Assembly (NCBI GenBank): GCA_035048815.1
Contig: JAUCBN010000005.1
Location: 10,814,517-10,878,516 of the forward strand
Source of the DNA: Abelmoschus esculentus
Taxonomy: Eukaryota > Streptophyta > Magnoliopsida > Malvales > Malvaceae
DNA: 64,000 bases
Direction of reading: 5' to 3'
Under the pieces are notes generated by a model. That model was not told the origin of the DNA. It was given only the letters and a program-made list of their open reading frames with translations, and made no database searches. Below, in pieces: positions 11,357 to 22,479 of the stretch; position 1 is the first letter of the stretch, and each line of letters opens with the position of its first letter. Made by a program: the position numbers and the translations under genes.

Positions 11357-12623
11357 GAGCTTCTCGCAGAATAACCTGTTTCAATGCAGAGTTCCTCGGA
11401 ACACAGAGTCGACCCCGGAAACACAGAACTCCATCCTGGTTCAGATAAAAATCCTGAGAAGTCCCCTCCTGAACTTCCTCAATACGGTGAACCAAGTACG
11501 GATCATTAGGTTGCTCAGCCTGAATCTTAGAGATCAAAGTAGGAACCACCCGAAGCTCTGCCAATAAACTGTCATCCTCTAACAAACTCATCCGAGCAAA
11601 CAGAGCTCTCAGGTCAGAAATGGCATTGCGACTCAGAGCATCCGCAACGACATTAGCCTTACCAGGATGATGTTCAATCTCACAATCATAGTCCTTCAGA
11701 AGCTCTAGCCAGCGGCGCTGTCTCAGATTAAGTTCCTTCTGGGTGAAGGTACTTAAGACTCTTATGATCAGTGAAAATATAACACTTCTCTCCATAGAGA
11801 TAGTGTCTCCAGATTTTCAGAGCAAAGATCACTGTTGCCAACTCCAGATCGTGGGTAGGGTAGTTACACTCATGCGGTTTCAACTGTCGGGACGCATAAG
11901 CCACTATCTTCCCATCCTGCATTAGAACACATCCCAGACCAGTGTATGAGGCATCACTGTAAACAGTATAGGGTTTCCCCGACTCTGGCTGTATCAGAAC
12001 TGGTGCTTAGGTCAGAATGGATTTCAGTTTCTCAAAACTCTGTTGCTGAGCCTCAGACCAGATAAACGGAACATCCTTCCTCAGAAGCTTAGTTAACAAA
12101 GCGGCTATGGAAGAAAAGCCCTCCACAAACCTCCGATAATAACCCGCTAGTCCTAGAAAACTGCAGATCTCTGCTACATTCTTAGGCCGCTGCCAACTCA
12201 TAATAGCCTCAATTTTGTTCGGATTAACCTGAATACCTTTAGCTGATACCACGTGTCCTAGAAAAACCACCTTCGAGAGCCAGAATTCACATTTGCTGAA
12301 CTTTGCATACAGTTGTTTCTCCCTTAGAGTCTGTAGAACAATATGGAGATGTTTCTCCCTTAGAGTCTGTAGAACAATATGGAGATGCTGCTCATGCTCA
12401 TCCTCAGATTTAGAGTAGACCAGTATGTCATCAATGAAAACCACTACGAAATGATCTAGATAGGGTCGAAACACCCTATTCATCATGTCCATGAATGCTG
12501 CAGGGGTATTCGTAAGACCGAAGGGCATTACCAGAAACTCGTAGTGACCATAACGAGTTCGGAAAGCGGTCTTGGACACATCAGAATCCTTAACCTTGAG
12601 TTAGTAATAACCAGATCTCAGGT
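11325..12623 (-). pseudogene. Tekay reverse transcriptase (second half), RNase H, start of integrase
   Basis: 'KTAFRTRYGHYEFLVMPFGL' leads to the active site 'VVVFIDDILVYS' with both Asp present, then 'VFLGHVVSAKGI' and 'FLGLAGYYRRFVEGFS'. RNase H follows with 'KIVAYASRQLKPHECNYPTH', 'DLELATVIFALKIWRHYLYG' and 'FTDHKSLKYL', then 'LNLRQRRWLELLKDYDCEI'. Stops at about 12005 (LT-stop-APV) and 12603 (GYY-stop-LKVKD) each fit a CAA-to-TAA change. The thumb carries a 36-bp tandem duplication at 12314-12385 that adds 12 residues in frame. Confidence 0.92.
12314..12385. repeat. 36-bp in-frame tandem duplication in reverse transcriptase
   Basis: Two exact 36-nt units lie head to tail. The protein reads HLHIVLQTLREK twice before QLYAKFSKCEFW. 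It is not part of the normal domain, so it arose in this copy or a close relative. Confidence 0.95.
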
Positions 12624-13538
12624 CTATCTTAGAGAAAACCGAAGCTCCTCGGAACTGATCAAATAGGTCATCAATGCGGGGAAGGGGTACATATTCTTGA
12701 TGGTCAATTTGTTCAGCTTCTGGTAATCAATACACAAGCGCAGAGAGCCATCTTTCTTTTTAACGAACAGAACTAGGGCTCCCCACGGAGAAACACTGTG
12801 TTGTATGAAACCTCTATCCAGAAGTTCCTGTAGCTGAATCTTAAGCTCCTTAAGCTTCTTCGGAGCCATCCGATAAGGTGGCATAGATACTGGAGTAGTC
12901 CTAGGGTACAACTCAATATTGAACTCCATCTCCTCACGCTTAGGGGGTACACCCGGTAGCTTTTCCGAAAAAACATCTGGAAATTCACACACCACACGGA
13001 TCTTATTCATTCCAGAATCAGGTTGCCTATGGTCAAGGATGTAGGCAAGATAGGCTATACACTCCTTCTTGATCATCTTTTCAGCTTTCATGGCTAATAT
13101 CAGATTGGACAGATACCTTGTACGCTCACCGATGAGAGTTACCTCTCGTCCATCAAAAATTCTCAAAATTGCCCTCTTACATTCGCAGTCCAGAGTCACT
13201 CGATGAGCGGATAACCGGTCCATTCCCAGAATCAAGTTGAAGTCTACAAATGGTAACTGCATCAGATTAGCAGGAAAGATTTCCCCGTGAAGCTCAAGGG
13301 GACAATCTCTATAAACTTTGGAAATCTCCATCTGGTGGCCTACAGGGCTAAAAACTGAAACGGAACTACCAGTATTCTCTACTGGAATTTTCAGATACCC
13401 CGCTACAGAACTAGAGATATACGAATGCATTGACCCATTATCTAACAGTGAGAAGAAAGGAACAGTATGTATAGAAAATGTACCAACAATGACGTCTGGC
13501 TCATCCCGGTCCTCCTGTCTCCTCGTAGCATATACCAT
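12624..13538 (-). pseudogene. Tekay aspartic protease and first half of reverse transcriptase
   Basis: The minus strand reads 'FSLLDNGSMHSYISSSVA' (protease site, where D-T/S-G-S/A is expected and D-N-G-S is found), 'DFNLILGMDRLSAHRVTLDC', then 'FPDVFSEKLPGVPPKREEME', 'YRMAPKKLKELKIQLQELLD', 'GFIQHSVSPWGALVLFVKKK' and 'DGSLRLCIDYQKLNKLTIKN'. A one-base loss near 12675 shifts the frame after NMYPFP. The change at the protease site next to the catalytic Asp may reduce activity. Confidence 0.92.
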
Positions 13539-13539
13539 G

Positions 13540-14816
13540 CCATACTGAGATCCTCCTGATCTGGCTGCTCCTCTGAACTGATTGGGTCTGCCTCTACTAA
13601 CAGTACCAGATGCAGCGGGTCTACCCTGTCCTCTTCCTCCTGCTGGGGTCTGAACTGAAGCCTGTGATTGGCCTGGAGCGTAACCAGACTATGGTGTCAC
13701 TGGACAGTCTCGGAGACAGTGATCAAGGGAACCACATCGGAAGCAGGCTCCACTCCGCATGCGACACTCTCCGGGGTGCCATTTCTTACAGAAGGTACAT
13801 TGAGGTACAGCTCGGGTACTAGTGGATCCAGCTCCACTAGTTGCAGGAATAGCTAATACTGCAGGTCTAGATCGTGTCGAACTCTACGGCTCATACTCAT
13901 CGCGACCTCTCTTTCGGGACTAAAAACCCTGACTGTACTGAGCAGATGAGGCAGGTTGTCGTCTACCTCTATCCTGACCTTAGGATTCCACCTGAACCCT
14001 CAGAACCTCATTACGCTCGGCAGTCCTAGCACGCCGAGTGATCATCTTGTACTTTGTATCATGATGTGTAGCAACTGCAATCTTCAGTGGTATCCGAAGT
14101 CCTTTCAGAAAGTGATCACATTTTTGCTTCTCGGTCGTCACAATACTAGGGGAATACTGTAGTAGTCTCAGAAACTCAATCTCATAGTCTTTGACAGACA
14201 TGTCGTTCTGCTGCAGATTCAGGAAGTCCTCTCGGCATTTAGCCAAGTACTCAGGGCCCACATATCGATCCTCAAAACTTTGTCTGAAGAACTCCCAGTT
14301 AATCCTCTTAGAAGCAGTAACCTTTTCTTCTGCCTCCCACCAGTTCAGGGCCTCTCCCTGTAGCAAGGATATAGTTACCCTCAATTTCCTGTCAGAGGGG
14401 TATTCCATCTCGACAAACAGACGCTGAAGTTTCTTCAGCCAGTACTCTGCATCGACTTCAAACATAGTCATCCCAGCTGCTAAAAGCTCAATAGATATGG
14501 GTTTCCTGTAACCCTCATTCTGTCGTAGAAATCTGAGTAACTCCCTCTGTACAGTGACTGAGTCCAAACCGACAGTCTCATGGTCCTCAGGCACATATGG
14601 TCCCTCACTCTGGATCAGCTGATCAACCTCGGCTTGCTGAGCCTCGGTCTGTATCTCGGGATGAGCCTCCCCTCCTAGGTTCTGTGTCAGACTCTGAGCC
14701 TGTGGCAGGTCCAGAAGAGGCGAAACATCACTAGAGGATGCAACAGATCGACCTCGGCCACGGCCTCGGCCACGACCTCTACCGGTCGCTAAACGGGTAC
14801 TTCGACGCGGTGGCAT
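13540..14816 (-). pseudogene. Tekay gag with zinc knuckle
   Basis: It starts at Met 14816 (MPPRRSTRLATGRGRGRGRG, a basic repeat-rich N-terminus). The retrotransposon gag domain has 'YWLKKLQRLFVEMEYPSDRK' and 'RVTISLLQGEALNWWEAEEK', 'FFRQSFEDRYVGPEYLAKCR', 'EDFLNLQQNDMSVKDYEIEF'. A CX2CX4HX4C knuckle (CFRCGSLDHCLRDC) lies near 13703-13747. The first 278 codons are open. Stops then appear near 13978, 13920, 13888 and 13690. Gag forms the particle that packages element RNA. Confidence 0.92.
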
Positions 14817-14999
14817 AGTAGAATATCTATAGAAAATAGACAGAATCCTATTAGAGTCGGTACTTAGAGTAAAATTCGAAATAATTCAGAATTTTTCAAA
14901 ATACGAGTCAAAAAACAAATCCGAAATTTCAAATAATTCGATAAAAACATTTTCAGGATAAAAATCATTTCAGACTTCACAGTCCGTAGGTTGAACCGA

Positions 15000-15011
15000 G
15001 CTCTGATACCA
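15000..15011 (-). other. primer binding site, initiator tRNA-Met type
   Basis: The plus strand reads GCTCTGATACCA, so the minus strand is TGGTATCAGAGC, the standard plant site complementary to the 3' end of initiator tRNA-Met. It lies 5 nt inside the LTR that begins at 15017. Confidence 0.95.
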
Positions 15012-15016
15012 CTAAA

Positions 15017-17124
15017 TGTAACCCCTAAAATTAACCTAATTACTTAGATTATAAGTTAGGGTTTACAAACTGAAATCTTGTATTACAAGTTAGGGTTTTT
15101 ACAAAAATTAATAAAATATTCAAATAAAATATTAAATAATTAATGAATTAAAATAATAATAAAAAAATAATATTTTAAAAATAGAGTTCAACCCATAAAT
15201 TTATAAACAATATATATAACAGAACCCGATAAAAGTATAATAAGTGTAATACAAAAATTATTATTTAAACATATAAATAGTCCGGAATCCGATAATTGAA
15301 AAACATATTATAAACTAGAACTGAAACAAAAACCTCCAAGTACCGTACTGAGCCTAGGTCTGAGATCTGAAACAAAAATCTGAGAGGGTGTAAGCTAGGG
15401 AGCCTAGTGTGTCCCTAGAATAGATAAACGGAATAACAGAATAGAATATGCAGAGAATACAGAGTATGCACGAAATACGCCCATCTCCGAACACCACAGA
15501 AGAGTTGGTCCCCAGACCACTCTAACACCATCACACCAACAGAAGTGGTATCTCGACCCGAAGCTGGAGCCACTGAACAGAAGTGATAAATCACTAACTT
15601 CCCCATACACAGATAATATCCCAGATGCCATGATACATGCAGATACAGAATCAGAATGCATACCTAAAGTTTAATAGGAGGCAAGCATGACAGATAACAG
15701 AATCAGAAATGATATAACAGAATGATTCATGATCATACGGTTACAAAATTCGAATATACAGAATAATAGATTTACAAGATGAACGGGAGAGAACACTCCT
15801 GTATCAGAAGACTCAACGACGACCCTGACGTCTACTGGACTCGGCTCTACCACTAGGCTGAGCAGGAGTAAAATCTACAATTAACAGAACATATTAGACA
15901 TCCTACTATGCCACATTATCGAAAAAAATAAACTAAATAGAAATTAACCATTACTCACGTGAAGGTCCCGAATGTGGATGTATCGGATCTCGTACAGGAG
16001 GAGGAGGTAACTGCTCGGGGTAAGAATCCTCGTCACCTAAAGCAAACATAAATTGATTCAGAACCTTTTACAGATAATTTCCAGATAACTTATCGAACTT
16101 AACACCCAAAAACGATACTTCGGGTTCGAATTTCAAAAACGGACAGTGCCATTGGATTCAGGACGTCGAAAAACATAAAGTGAGCCCGGGTCAAAAAAGT
16201 CAACTGCTGACGTCAGTAGTGACGTCATCAGTCAGCGCTGACGTCAGCAGTGACGTCAGCGATGACGTCATCCGGGTCGGGAAACGGGTCGGAGATCGGG
16301 TCGGGTCTAGGTTCGGGTCAGGTCTGGATCGATCGGTCTGGGCCGGTTCTCCTGAGTTCGGTTCGCCCTGTTTGGTTCCCAAGAAAATCTGGGTTTTCCA
16401 GATTTTCTGGGAGAATCTGGAAAATTTCTAAGATTTTTCCGGTTACCAAACAACCCATTTTTCGGCCTAAACACCCCCATTCGATTCAATTTTAACTCTA
16501 ATTCGATTCAAAACACTTCTCAACATATTCCCATACTAAAACCGAATCAAAAACACCTTTTAACATAAGATTTGAATCAACCGAAACAAACAAAAAATAA
16601 ACTTCCTTCCTCTTCAACCTTTCCCCGAACTGAAACAGAACCAAAGCCCACTCTCAAGCACAAAACCGGTTCTAACAACACCATACGAAACCAATAAACC
16701 AATACCCTTAACTCAAAACAGTTTTAAAATAGAACGAACCAAAATCAACGTTTCATACCTCAACTTCGAACCAAGGAAGAGACACCAATGAGAACAATTC
16801 AACGATGGTAGAAACAGAGAGAAGGTAGTAGATTAACAACTCGAAATCCCCTCAACTGAAGCAAATTTTTCAGACATTTATGGAGAAATTATTCTCCATT
16901 ACTCAGAATCGGAAAATGGGGGAAAAAGACGTTTCACAACAAAAATGGTATAATTACGATTCAGAGGCTTGATGTTTTTGAATTTTCTCATTTTGACCAT
17001 TAAGTTTTATTTATTTTCATTTTAGTCCTTAATTTCAGAATTTTAGATCTCCAATTACTAGGGTTCGATTATGGATTTTGACTTCTAATTTGGGGATTTT
17101 GACTCTTAAAATCGGGTTATTACA
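15017..17124 (-). repeat. 5' LTR of the Tekay element
   Basis: TGTAACCCC...GGTTATTACA, matching 4275-6368. It carries five TGACGTCA palindromes in about 75 bp (16205-16275), then a GGGTCGGGT-rich stretch (about 16275-16320). Confidence 0.95.
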
Positions 17125-17129
17125 AAAGG
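17125..17129. repeat. target site duplication AAAGG (right)
   Basis: Exact repeat of 4270-4274, abutting the right end of the Tekay 5' LTR. Confidence 0.95.
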
Positions 17130-17580
17130 GACATAGCAGAAAAGCAAAGAGTTCATCACCCAAAACTAAACCCTACCAAGGAAAGTCCCCAGAGCAACTC
17201 CAGCAAAAACTTGAGCCATAGTATTTAACCCAAATAAACCATGGAATACATGGTCAATACAGCCAACAACCATGACAAAAAGAAAGTAGCCCACTTGGTT
17301 CTGACTTTCCAAATCTCACCGATCCACTTACAAGTAAATCAAAAGGGTAAAATAAACAATGACAAAGAACATGTATTGGGAGTGTCTCGAAGGGTAGCCT
17401 TGAAAATCACATATTTCTAATAGAGCACAGGTTTCAGGCCTGGCTTGTTGAAAGAATTTCTTGATCAACTCTTTGATGAACTGAGATATTACGAGGCCTA
17501 AACCAAAGAACATAATTGGAAGCTCTTGACGGAAGATGAAATGAGAAACAAAGCCACCGAGGAAAATGAAAACATAGTAT
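17125..17580 (-). pseudogene. LPP-gamma / dolichyl-diphosphatase-like retropseudogene, 5' and middle piece
   Basis: The minus strand reads 'FIFLGGFVSHFIFRQELPIM', then FFGLGLVISQFIKELIKKFF, QQARPETCALLEICDF, GYPSRHSQYMFFVIVYF, then after frame changes TMAQVFAGVALG and 'FWVMNSLLF', joining PLIEKSAFG at 4274. The KxxxxQARP and PSxHS motifs are the PAP2 phosphatase signatures. Here the second reads PSRHS. The enzyme removes phosphate from dolichyl diphosphate in the ER for N-glycosylation. No intron interrupts the reading, at least two stops and frame changes are present, and the N-terminus is missing. This suggests a processed copy. Confidence 0.75.
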
Positions 17581-18305
17581 TAAAAATACGATAGCAATAG
17601 TTATGACAGTTGAGGATGTTACATATAAGTAAAACAATTAATTGGATAGCTTTTTTAGTTGGATACTATTAGGTCGAATAAAATCGGATACAAGTTATTT
17701 TAGGTTGATTTAATGTTTTGACTCGATTCGAATCAGGTGTAGGTCAGTTTCAGGTCGAGTTCATTTTAGATCGATTACATTTCAGTTCAGGTTTATTTCA
17801 AGTTGATTTTATTTTAGATAGGGTTAATTTCGGTTTTGAATTTATATTAAGTTTGAGTTTGGTAAAATAGTTGATAGACTTTGGGTTGATTATTCATTTC
17901 TAAGTAATTATTTAACATCTAACATCTTTCACTAGCATGAATTACATTAAAAATAAATATTACGCACTAGACTAAATAAAAATATCATCAAATGATTCAT
18001 ATCTTAAAAATTGGACTAAATTAAAAAAATTAAAAATTAATAAATTTAATTTTCGGAGATAAATAAAAATATCATGACATTAAAAACACTAGACTAAATT
18101 GAAAAAAATGAATATGGGTCAATTTCAAATAAGAATAAAATTTTAGAGACTATAATTAACAAACTATAGAATTAAAATAATAAATATTGGACTAAATTAC
18201 CTAAAATTATGGTTCAATTTCAACTAAATATAAAGTTTTAGAGACTAGAAAGAATAAAAATTATACTAAATTTAAAAAATAGAAATTAATAAAAAATAAA
18301 TGACA
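17581..18305. other. AT-rich intergenic sequence with degenerate repeats
   Basis: 17660-17880 is a degenerate repeat rich in GGTCGA/GATTTT variants. 17930-18300 has recurring 'ACTAAATTAAAAAA' and 'TTTTAGAGACTA' units. The same kind of units recurs at 31500-31720, so this is an unclassified dispersed repeat. No gene is seen. Confidence 0.5.
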
Positions 18306-18452
18306 TAAAGATAATTTTAACTTTGTTTATAATTTTTATCATTTTGGCCCTTATTCTTTTTTGGATAAGTTTAGACCTTAATCTATATCTTTTTGATAAA
18401 TAAAATATTTTTTAAATAACATGATAACTGAACTGTTAAAAATCTAACGAAG
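18306..18452. repeat. foldback repeat, left arm
   Basis: This about 147-bp stretch is the inverted complement of 28265-28422 (shared blocks include 'ATAATTTTTATCATTTT', 'CCCTTATTCTTTTTT', 'TTGATAAATAA'). Together they form one inverted repeat split by the non-autonomous LTR element. A third copy in the right-arm direction is at 28505-28655. Confidence 0.85.
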
Positions 18453-18457
18453 ATGAC
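18453..18457. repeat. target site duplication ATGAC (left)
   Basis: ATGAC abuts the LTR at 18458 and recurs exactly at 28236-28240. Restored, the site lies in the palindrome ATGACATGTCAT. Confidence 0.95.
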
Positions 18458-19553
18458 TGTAGCGACCCTTTTTTAAAAAAAATATATTTAAAAAAAACGG
18501 TTTAATGGTTCAAAGTTTGATGGGATTTAAAAATTCGGTATCCCGAGAGATGACACCTGAAGAACAGGATGCCACTCCTATTAGAATATTTAAATTTAAG
18601 AATCCGTAGGAATATTTGAAAATTCGGTATTCCAGGAGATGACACTTGGAGAACAGGATGCCCCTCCTATTTGGAATACCGTTAATTCAAAAATCGGTTA
18701 ATCGGTTGGAGTCATCATCGATCGTACAAAAAGGTCGATCGAACACCAAGAAAACAAAACCAGAGATGGGTTCGGGAGTTGGTTACGTTTGGGGAAGGAT
18801 TAGCACCCCATAACGCCCAAAATTGGTACCTAAAGGTTCGCATCGTAATTTTTAAGAAAATATAAAATTTAAATTAAATTAAATTTTAATTTAAAATGCA
18901 TATCCTAATATTCACGACGATTCAAAAGAGATAACACCCGAAGAACAGGATGTTACTCCCAATAGAATACATCGGGATAATAATTTCTAACAAATTGAAA
19001 TGAAATTATAGCAACATAAACGAATTTAAATTAAATCTAATATTAAAGTGCATATAATTAAACGAAGTCTAGCAAAATAATTAAAAAAAAACAACTACAA
19101 AAAGTTTATAAAAACGTAACAATGGCATAAATATTATATTATTTACATTAAAAGGTAATAAATAAACAGAAATAATATTAACAAAAATAAAATAAAAGAC
19201 ATAAATAGTGGCATAAATAATATAAAAAGTAAAATAATATTAACAATATAAGTTAATAATAACAATTTACATTAATAGCATAAATAAAAATTTACAATAA
19301 TAAAAGGCTTAAATAATGGCATAATTTACGTTAAGAGTTTATGATAGTTTATAAAAGGTAATAATTTACATCATTAAGAATAACATAAATATGGTAAATA
19401 ATAATATAACAAAATAATAATAAAATGATAAAACGTGTTAGTAATATAAACAAAACTATAGATTAATAATTATCATAACATAATAAAATAATAAAAAAAA
19501 CAAAACAATATGAAAATAGTACTATAATAGTAGCATTATACAATGATTAAATC

Positions 19554-19587
<34 letters not shown>

Positions 19588-20768
19588 TTACAGTAACATA
19601 ACAATAATCATAAAATACTAAAAGAGTTATGGAAAAAAACAATGGTGTAATTGCAAGAACATAGAAATTTAGATGGTAATTATGGTAGAATAAGGACAGA
19701 AATGTAAAGAAATTAAAAATGAAAGATAATAATGCAAAGGATACTAAACACAGGGACCGTTAAAATGATTTCGCCATCTTCTCGGGTTACACGTGGGTCA
19801 GATTCGGATATGGATTGATCCACCGGGTCTGGTAGAATGAAACGACGTCGTTTTGGTGGTATATGCAAGGCACCAAAACGACGTCGTATTGGAAAGGCCT
19901 TATATACACCTTTTTTAACTCAAAAATTACTTCATCTTCAAAATATTCAAAGACCAAAATCTGATAACCCTCTGTTCTCTCAACCTTTCAGCCCCAATCG
20001 CCGGTGAGGGAAGTACACGGTGGTCCGTCGTTCGTCGGTAACGACGGCGCCTCCGGAGTTTGTCGGAAACAGTAAAGGTTGGACTTTTCTGAAACGTCTT
20101 CACATGTAGATCACGAATCTAGCTTTGGATTCTCGAGATGGGATTCGTACAAGCCTAGATCTAAGAAAAAAGATAAGTGACTCGGATATATTTTTTACTT
20201 TTCGAATGTTATTTCTGATTTCTCTCTTTTTTCGTTTATTTATTTCGGATCAGATGTTGTGGTTATTTTTTTGTCCGAAAATCACTTCTTTTCCTCTATT
20301 TTTCATTCGAAAATCCAGAAGAAGTTACACTAAGTTTGTCTCGGGTTTTATACCCGTTTGAATATAAGCAAAAATAATTTAAAACACCATCTTTTCTTTT
20401 ATATTTTCCAGATCTGATATGCTCTTAAATCTAATCTTCTTTTTGCAGGTTTTGGACGATGGATCTGACATCTTGGGCGGTGGTGGTAGCGTGGAAGAAC
20501 GATGGGAGGCTAACACATCATCCACGTGTCGCGCATGTGATTCACGATGGCCGGAATGTCAGTGCGCATCGAGAAGCTTAAAGGACGGTGGCGGCGGCTG
20601 GTTAGGGTTTAGGTTAGTTTATCATTAGGGTTAGTTTATGGGTTGAGTTATGTATTGGATTGGGTCAAATAAGGGTATTGGGCCTTATATGTAATGGGTC
20701 TGGGGTTTAATTGGTTGGTGTTCGGTTTCTTTAATAAAATGGTTTTTGACTGAAAATGGGTTATTACA
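18458..20768 (-). repeat. 3' LTR of the non-autonomous element
   Basis: Copy of 25946-28235. Notable parts are the block 'AAAACCAGAGATGGGTTCGG' at about 18760, shared with Tat-type LTRs elsewhere in the window, an (AAT)n run at about 19557-19588, and paired CAAAACGACGTCGT palindromes at about 19842-19890 next to a TATATAAGG-type TATA box (minus strand, about 19900). Confidence 0.95.
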
Positions 20769-20784
20769 GCTGCCCCTCTTTGCT
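20769..20784 (-). other. polypurine tract of the non-autonomous element
   Basis: The plus strand reads GCTGCCCCTCTTTGCT, a purine-rich run AGCAAAGAGGGGCAGC on the minus strand directly before the 3' LTR. Confidence 0.8.
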
Positions 20785-21039
20785 CATTGTTGTGTAACAG
20801 CAATAGGGCAAAGATAAGAAATAACCCATTTTAACTGGTATGTTTCCAAGGTTATTCTTTGATAAGGTAAGGGTTCTTTTTAGTAAGGTTGGAGTTCTTT
20901 TGGTAAGATTGGGGTTCTACTGGTAAGGTTTTGGTCGACCACCGCCATTTCTTGGTCTTCTCTTGATCTTCTTTGCTGCTCCAGAACAAAATTCTTCAAA
21001 ACTGAAACTTCGGGCCTGCATCTTCTTCCTTGTTCGTTC

Positions 21040-21600
21040 TTCCATCAGGTGCCTATACGAGCAGATATCTTCCTATATAGAGTCTTGCTTGTCTTCGACA
21101 GAGTTTTTATGTTGCGAATCCTTCTTGTGTTGACTTCTCATCTTCAAATGTCAACGCTGCAAGTTCTTCCTATATAGAACCTCTTGCGTCTTAAGTTGAG
21201 AGTCCTTCCTGTCGTAGAACTTCTTACTAGAGATTCTTACTCTTATAGAATCTTTCGCATCTTCAAAGGTTCTTCCTATATAGAAATTCTCGCTAGAGAT
21301 TCTTGCTCTCATAAAATCTTTCGCGTTTTGGATTTCAAGAGTTCTTCCTATATAGAACTTCTTATTGAGGATTCCTCCTATATAGAATCTTTTGATTACT
21401 CCAAGGGTTCTTCCTATATAGAACTTCTCGCGGGTGATTCTTTCTCTAGTAGAATCTTCGTATTTTGGAGTCTTCAAATTAAGAATCATTCCTATATAGA
21501 ACTTTTTGTTGTTGATTCTTCCTATATAGAACTTCTTGTTAGAGATTCTTTCTGTAGTAGAATCTTGTGAGTTCTTCCTCTATAGAACTTCTTTTACATG
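21040..21600. repeat. degenerate repeat field: CTTCCTATATAGAAC units
   Basis: About a dozen copies of (G)TTCTTCCTATATAGAACTTCT and variants, separated by 20-40 bp that often read 'GAGATTCTT(G/T)CTCT'. The core GTTCTTCCTATATAGAAC is close to a palindrome. Read on the minus strand it gives a repeating FYIGRTL peptide, but the frame is not kept, so coding is unlikely. The same CTATATAGGAAGAATC-type string also occurs once in the left copia element near 2000. Confidence 0.85.
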
Positions 21601-21774
21601 GAATCTTCTGGTTGATCCTTCTTTCGAATCTTAAGCTTGCTGATCTTCTGGTTGATCATTTTCTCGAATCTTGAACTTTGCCAGTTCTACATATGATATT
21701 CCTCTTGCAGTCGAGAGTTCTTTCTTTTCTACTGCGTAAATCTAATTCTCTTCTGATTCTTGAATATCTTCTCT

Positions 21775-22215
21775 CTTCAGTTCAGATCCAGAATCTTCTT
21801 TGCATTTTTCCCAAATACACAGGGATTAACGGATTTGGAATGCCTTTACCGGTAGCCGTTTGCTCCGGACTAGTTGTACCATTTCCCTGGGTACAATCAG
21901 TTTATACCAATTAAGAGATTGGATTTTTCAAAAGATTTATTTTCTTTTGACAATTTGTGAAAATGGATTTAATGGACATTTGAATGGTTCTCATCTTGAT
22001 TAATCATTTGATCTTCTTTGCATCTTTCCCAAATGCACAGGGATCAACGGATTTGAATCGCCTTTACCGATAGCCGTTTGCTTCGGGCTAGTTGTACCAT
22101 TTCCCTGGGTACAATCAGTTTGCACCAATCAAGAGATTGAATTTTTCCAAAGGATTTATCTTCCTTCGACCATTTGTGAAAATGGATTTTGATGGACCTT
22201 TGAATAGTCTCTCTT
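21775..22215. repeat. direct duplication, about 205-bp unit, two copies
   Basis: 21775-21995 and 22010-22215 share long blocks such as TTTCCCAAAT(A/G)CACAGGGAT, 'CTAGTTGTACCATTTCCCTG', 'GGGTACAATCAGTTT' and 'ATTTGTGAAAATGGATTT', with about 85-90 percent identity by eye. Confidence 0.85.
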
Positions 22216-22479
22216 ATCTTTTGTCAATCATTTGATATCCTTATGGAAGGATTTAATTAAAAATTGGTTTTAAGAAAAACCTCATTTTCAAAGGACCGAG
22301 TTGATTTTATTAAAAAAACATCCTTATGAAAGGATCAAGTTTCTCTTTCTTTTCTCAAGAAAAATTATTTGAGTTACCAGCTTGTATCTTAATCTCGAGA
22401 AGGCATCCTTGGAACACTAAATCCTCCTGGAATTTTCATTTTTCCTCGATGAACTTTTTGAACTGCAAACATCAAAATA

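Larger units (their letters stand above)
4275..17124 (-). mobile_element. Tekay/Del-type Ty3/gypsy chromovirus, complete but inactive
   Basis: The two LTRs (2094 and 2108 bp) are close to identical by eye and begin TGTAACCCC and end GGTTATTACA on the plus strand. A primer site lies inside the right LTR and a polypurine tract inside the left one, so transcription runs right to left. The order gag, protease, reverse transcriptase, RNase H, integrase, chromodomain defines Ty3/gypsy. The C-terminal chromodomain and long LTRs point to the Tekay (Del) chromoviruses. A 3.66 kb foreign insertion at 6999-10659 splits integrase, and many stops break the frame. It landed in an LPP-gamma pseudogene. Confidence 0.95.

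Noticed and set aside
19557..19588. (AAT)n run as a functional element
   Set aside because: A simple microsatellite inside the LTR, varying in length between the two LTRs.
20125..20628. Plus-strand open frames with a TATA box, leader and splice-like site, resembling a small gene
   Set aside because: The same sequence is present in both LTRs of the 18458-28235 element (again at 27612-27960) with broken frames. It is LTR sequence.
21151..21570. Repeat peptide (FYIGRTL) as a coding tandem-repeat protein
   Set aside because: The frame is not kept between units and stops are frequent. The DNA palindrome explains the pattern better.
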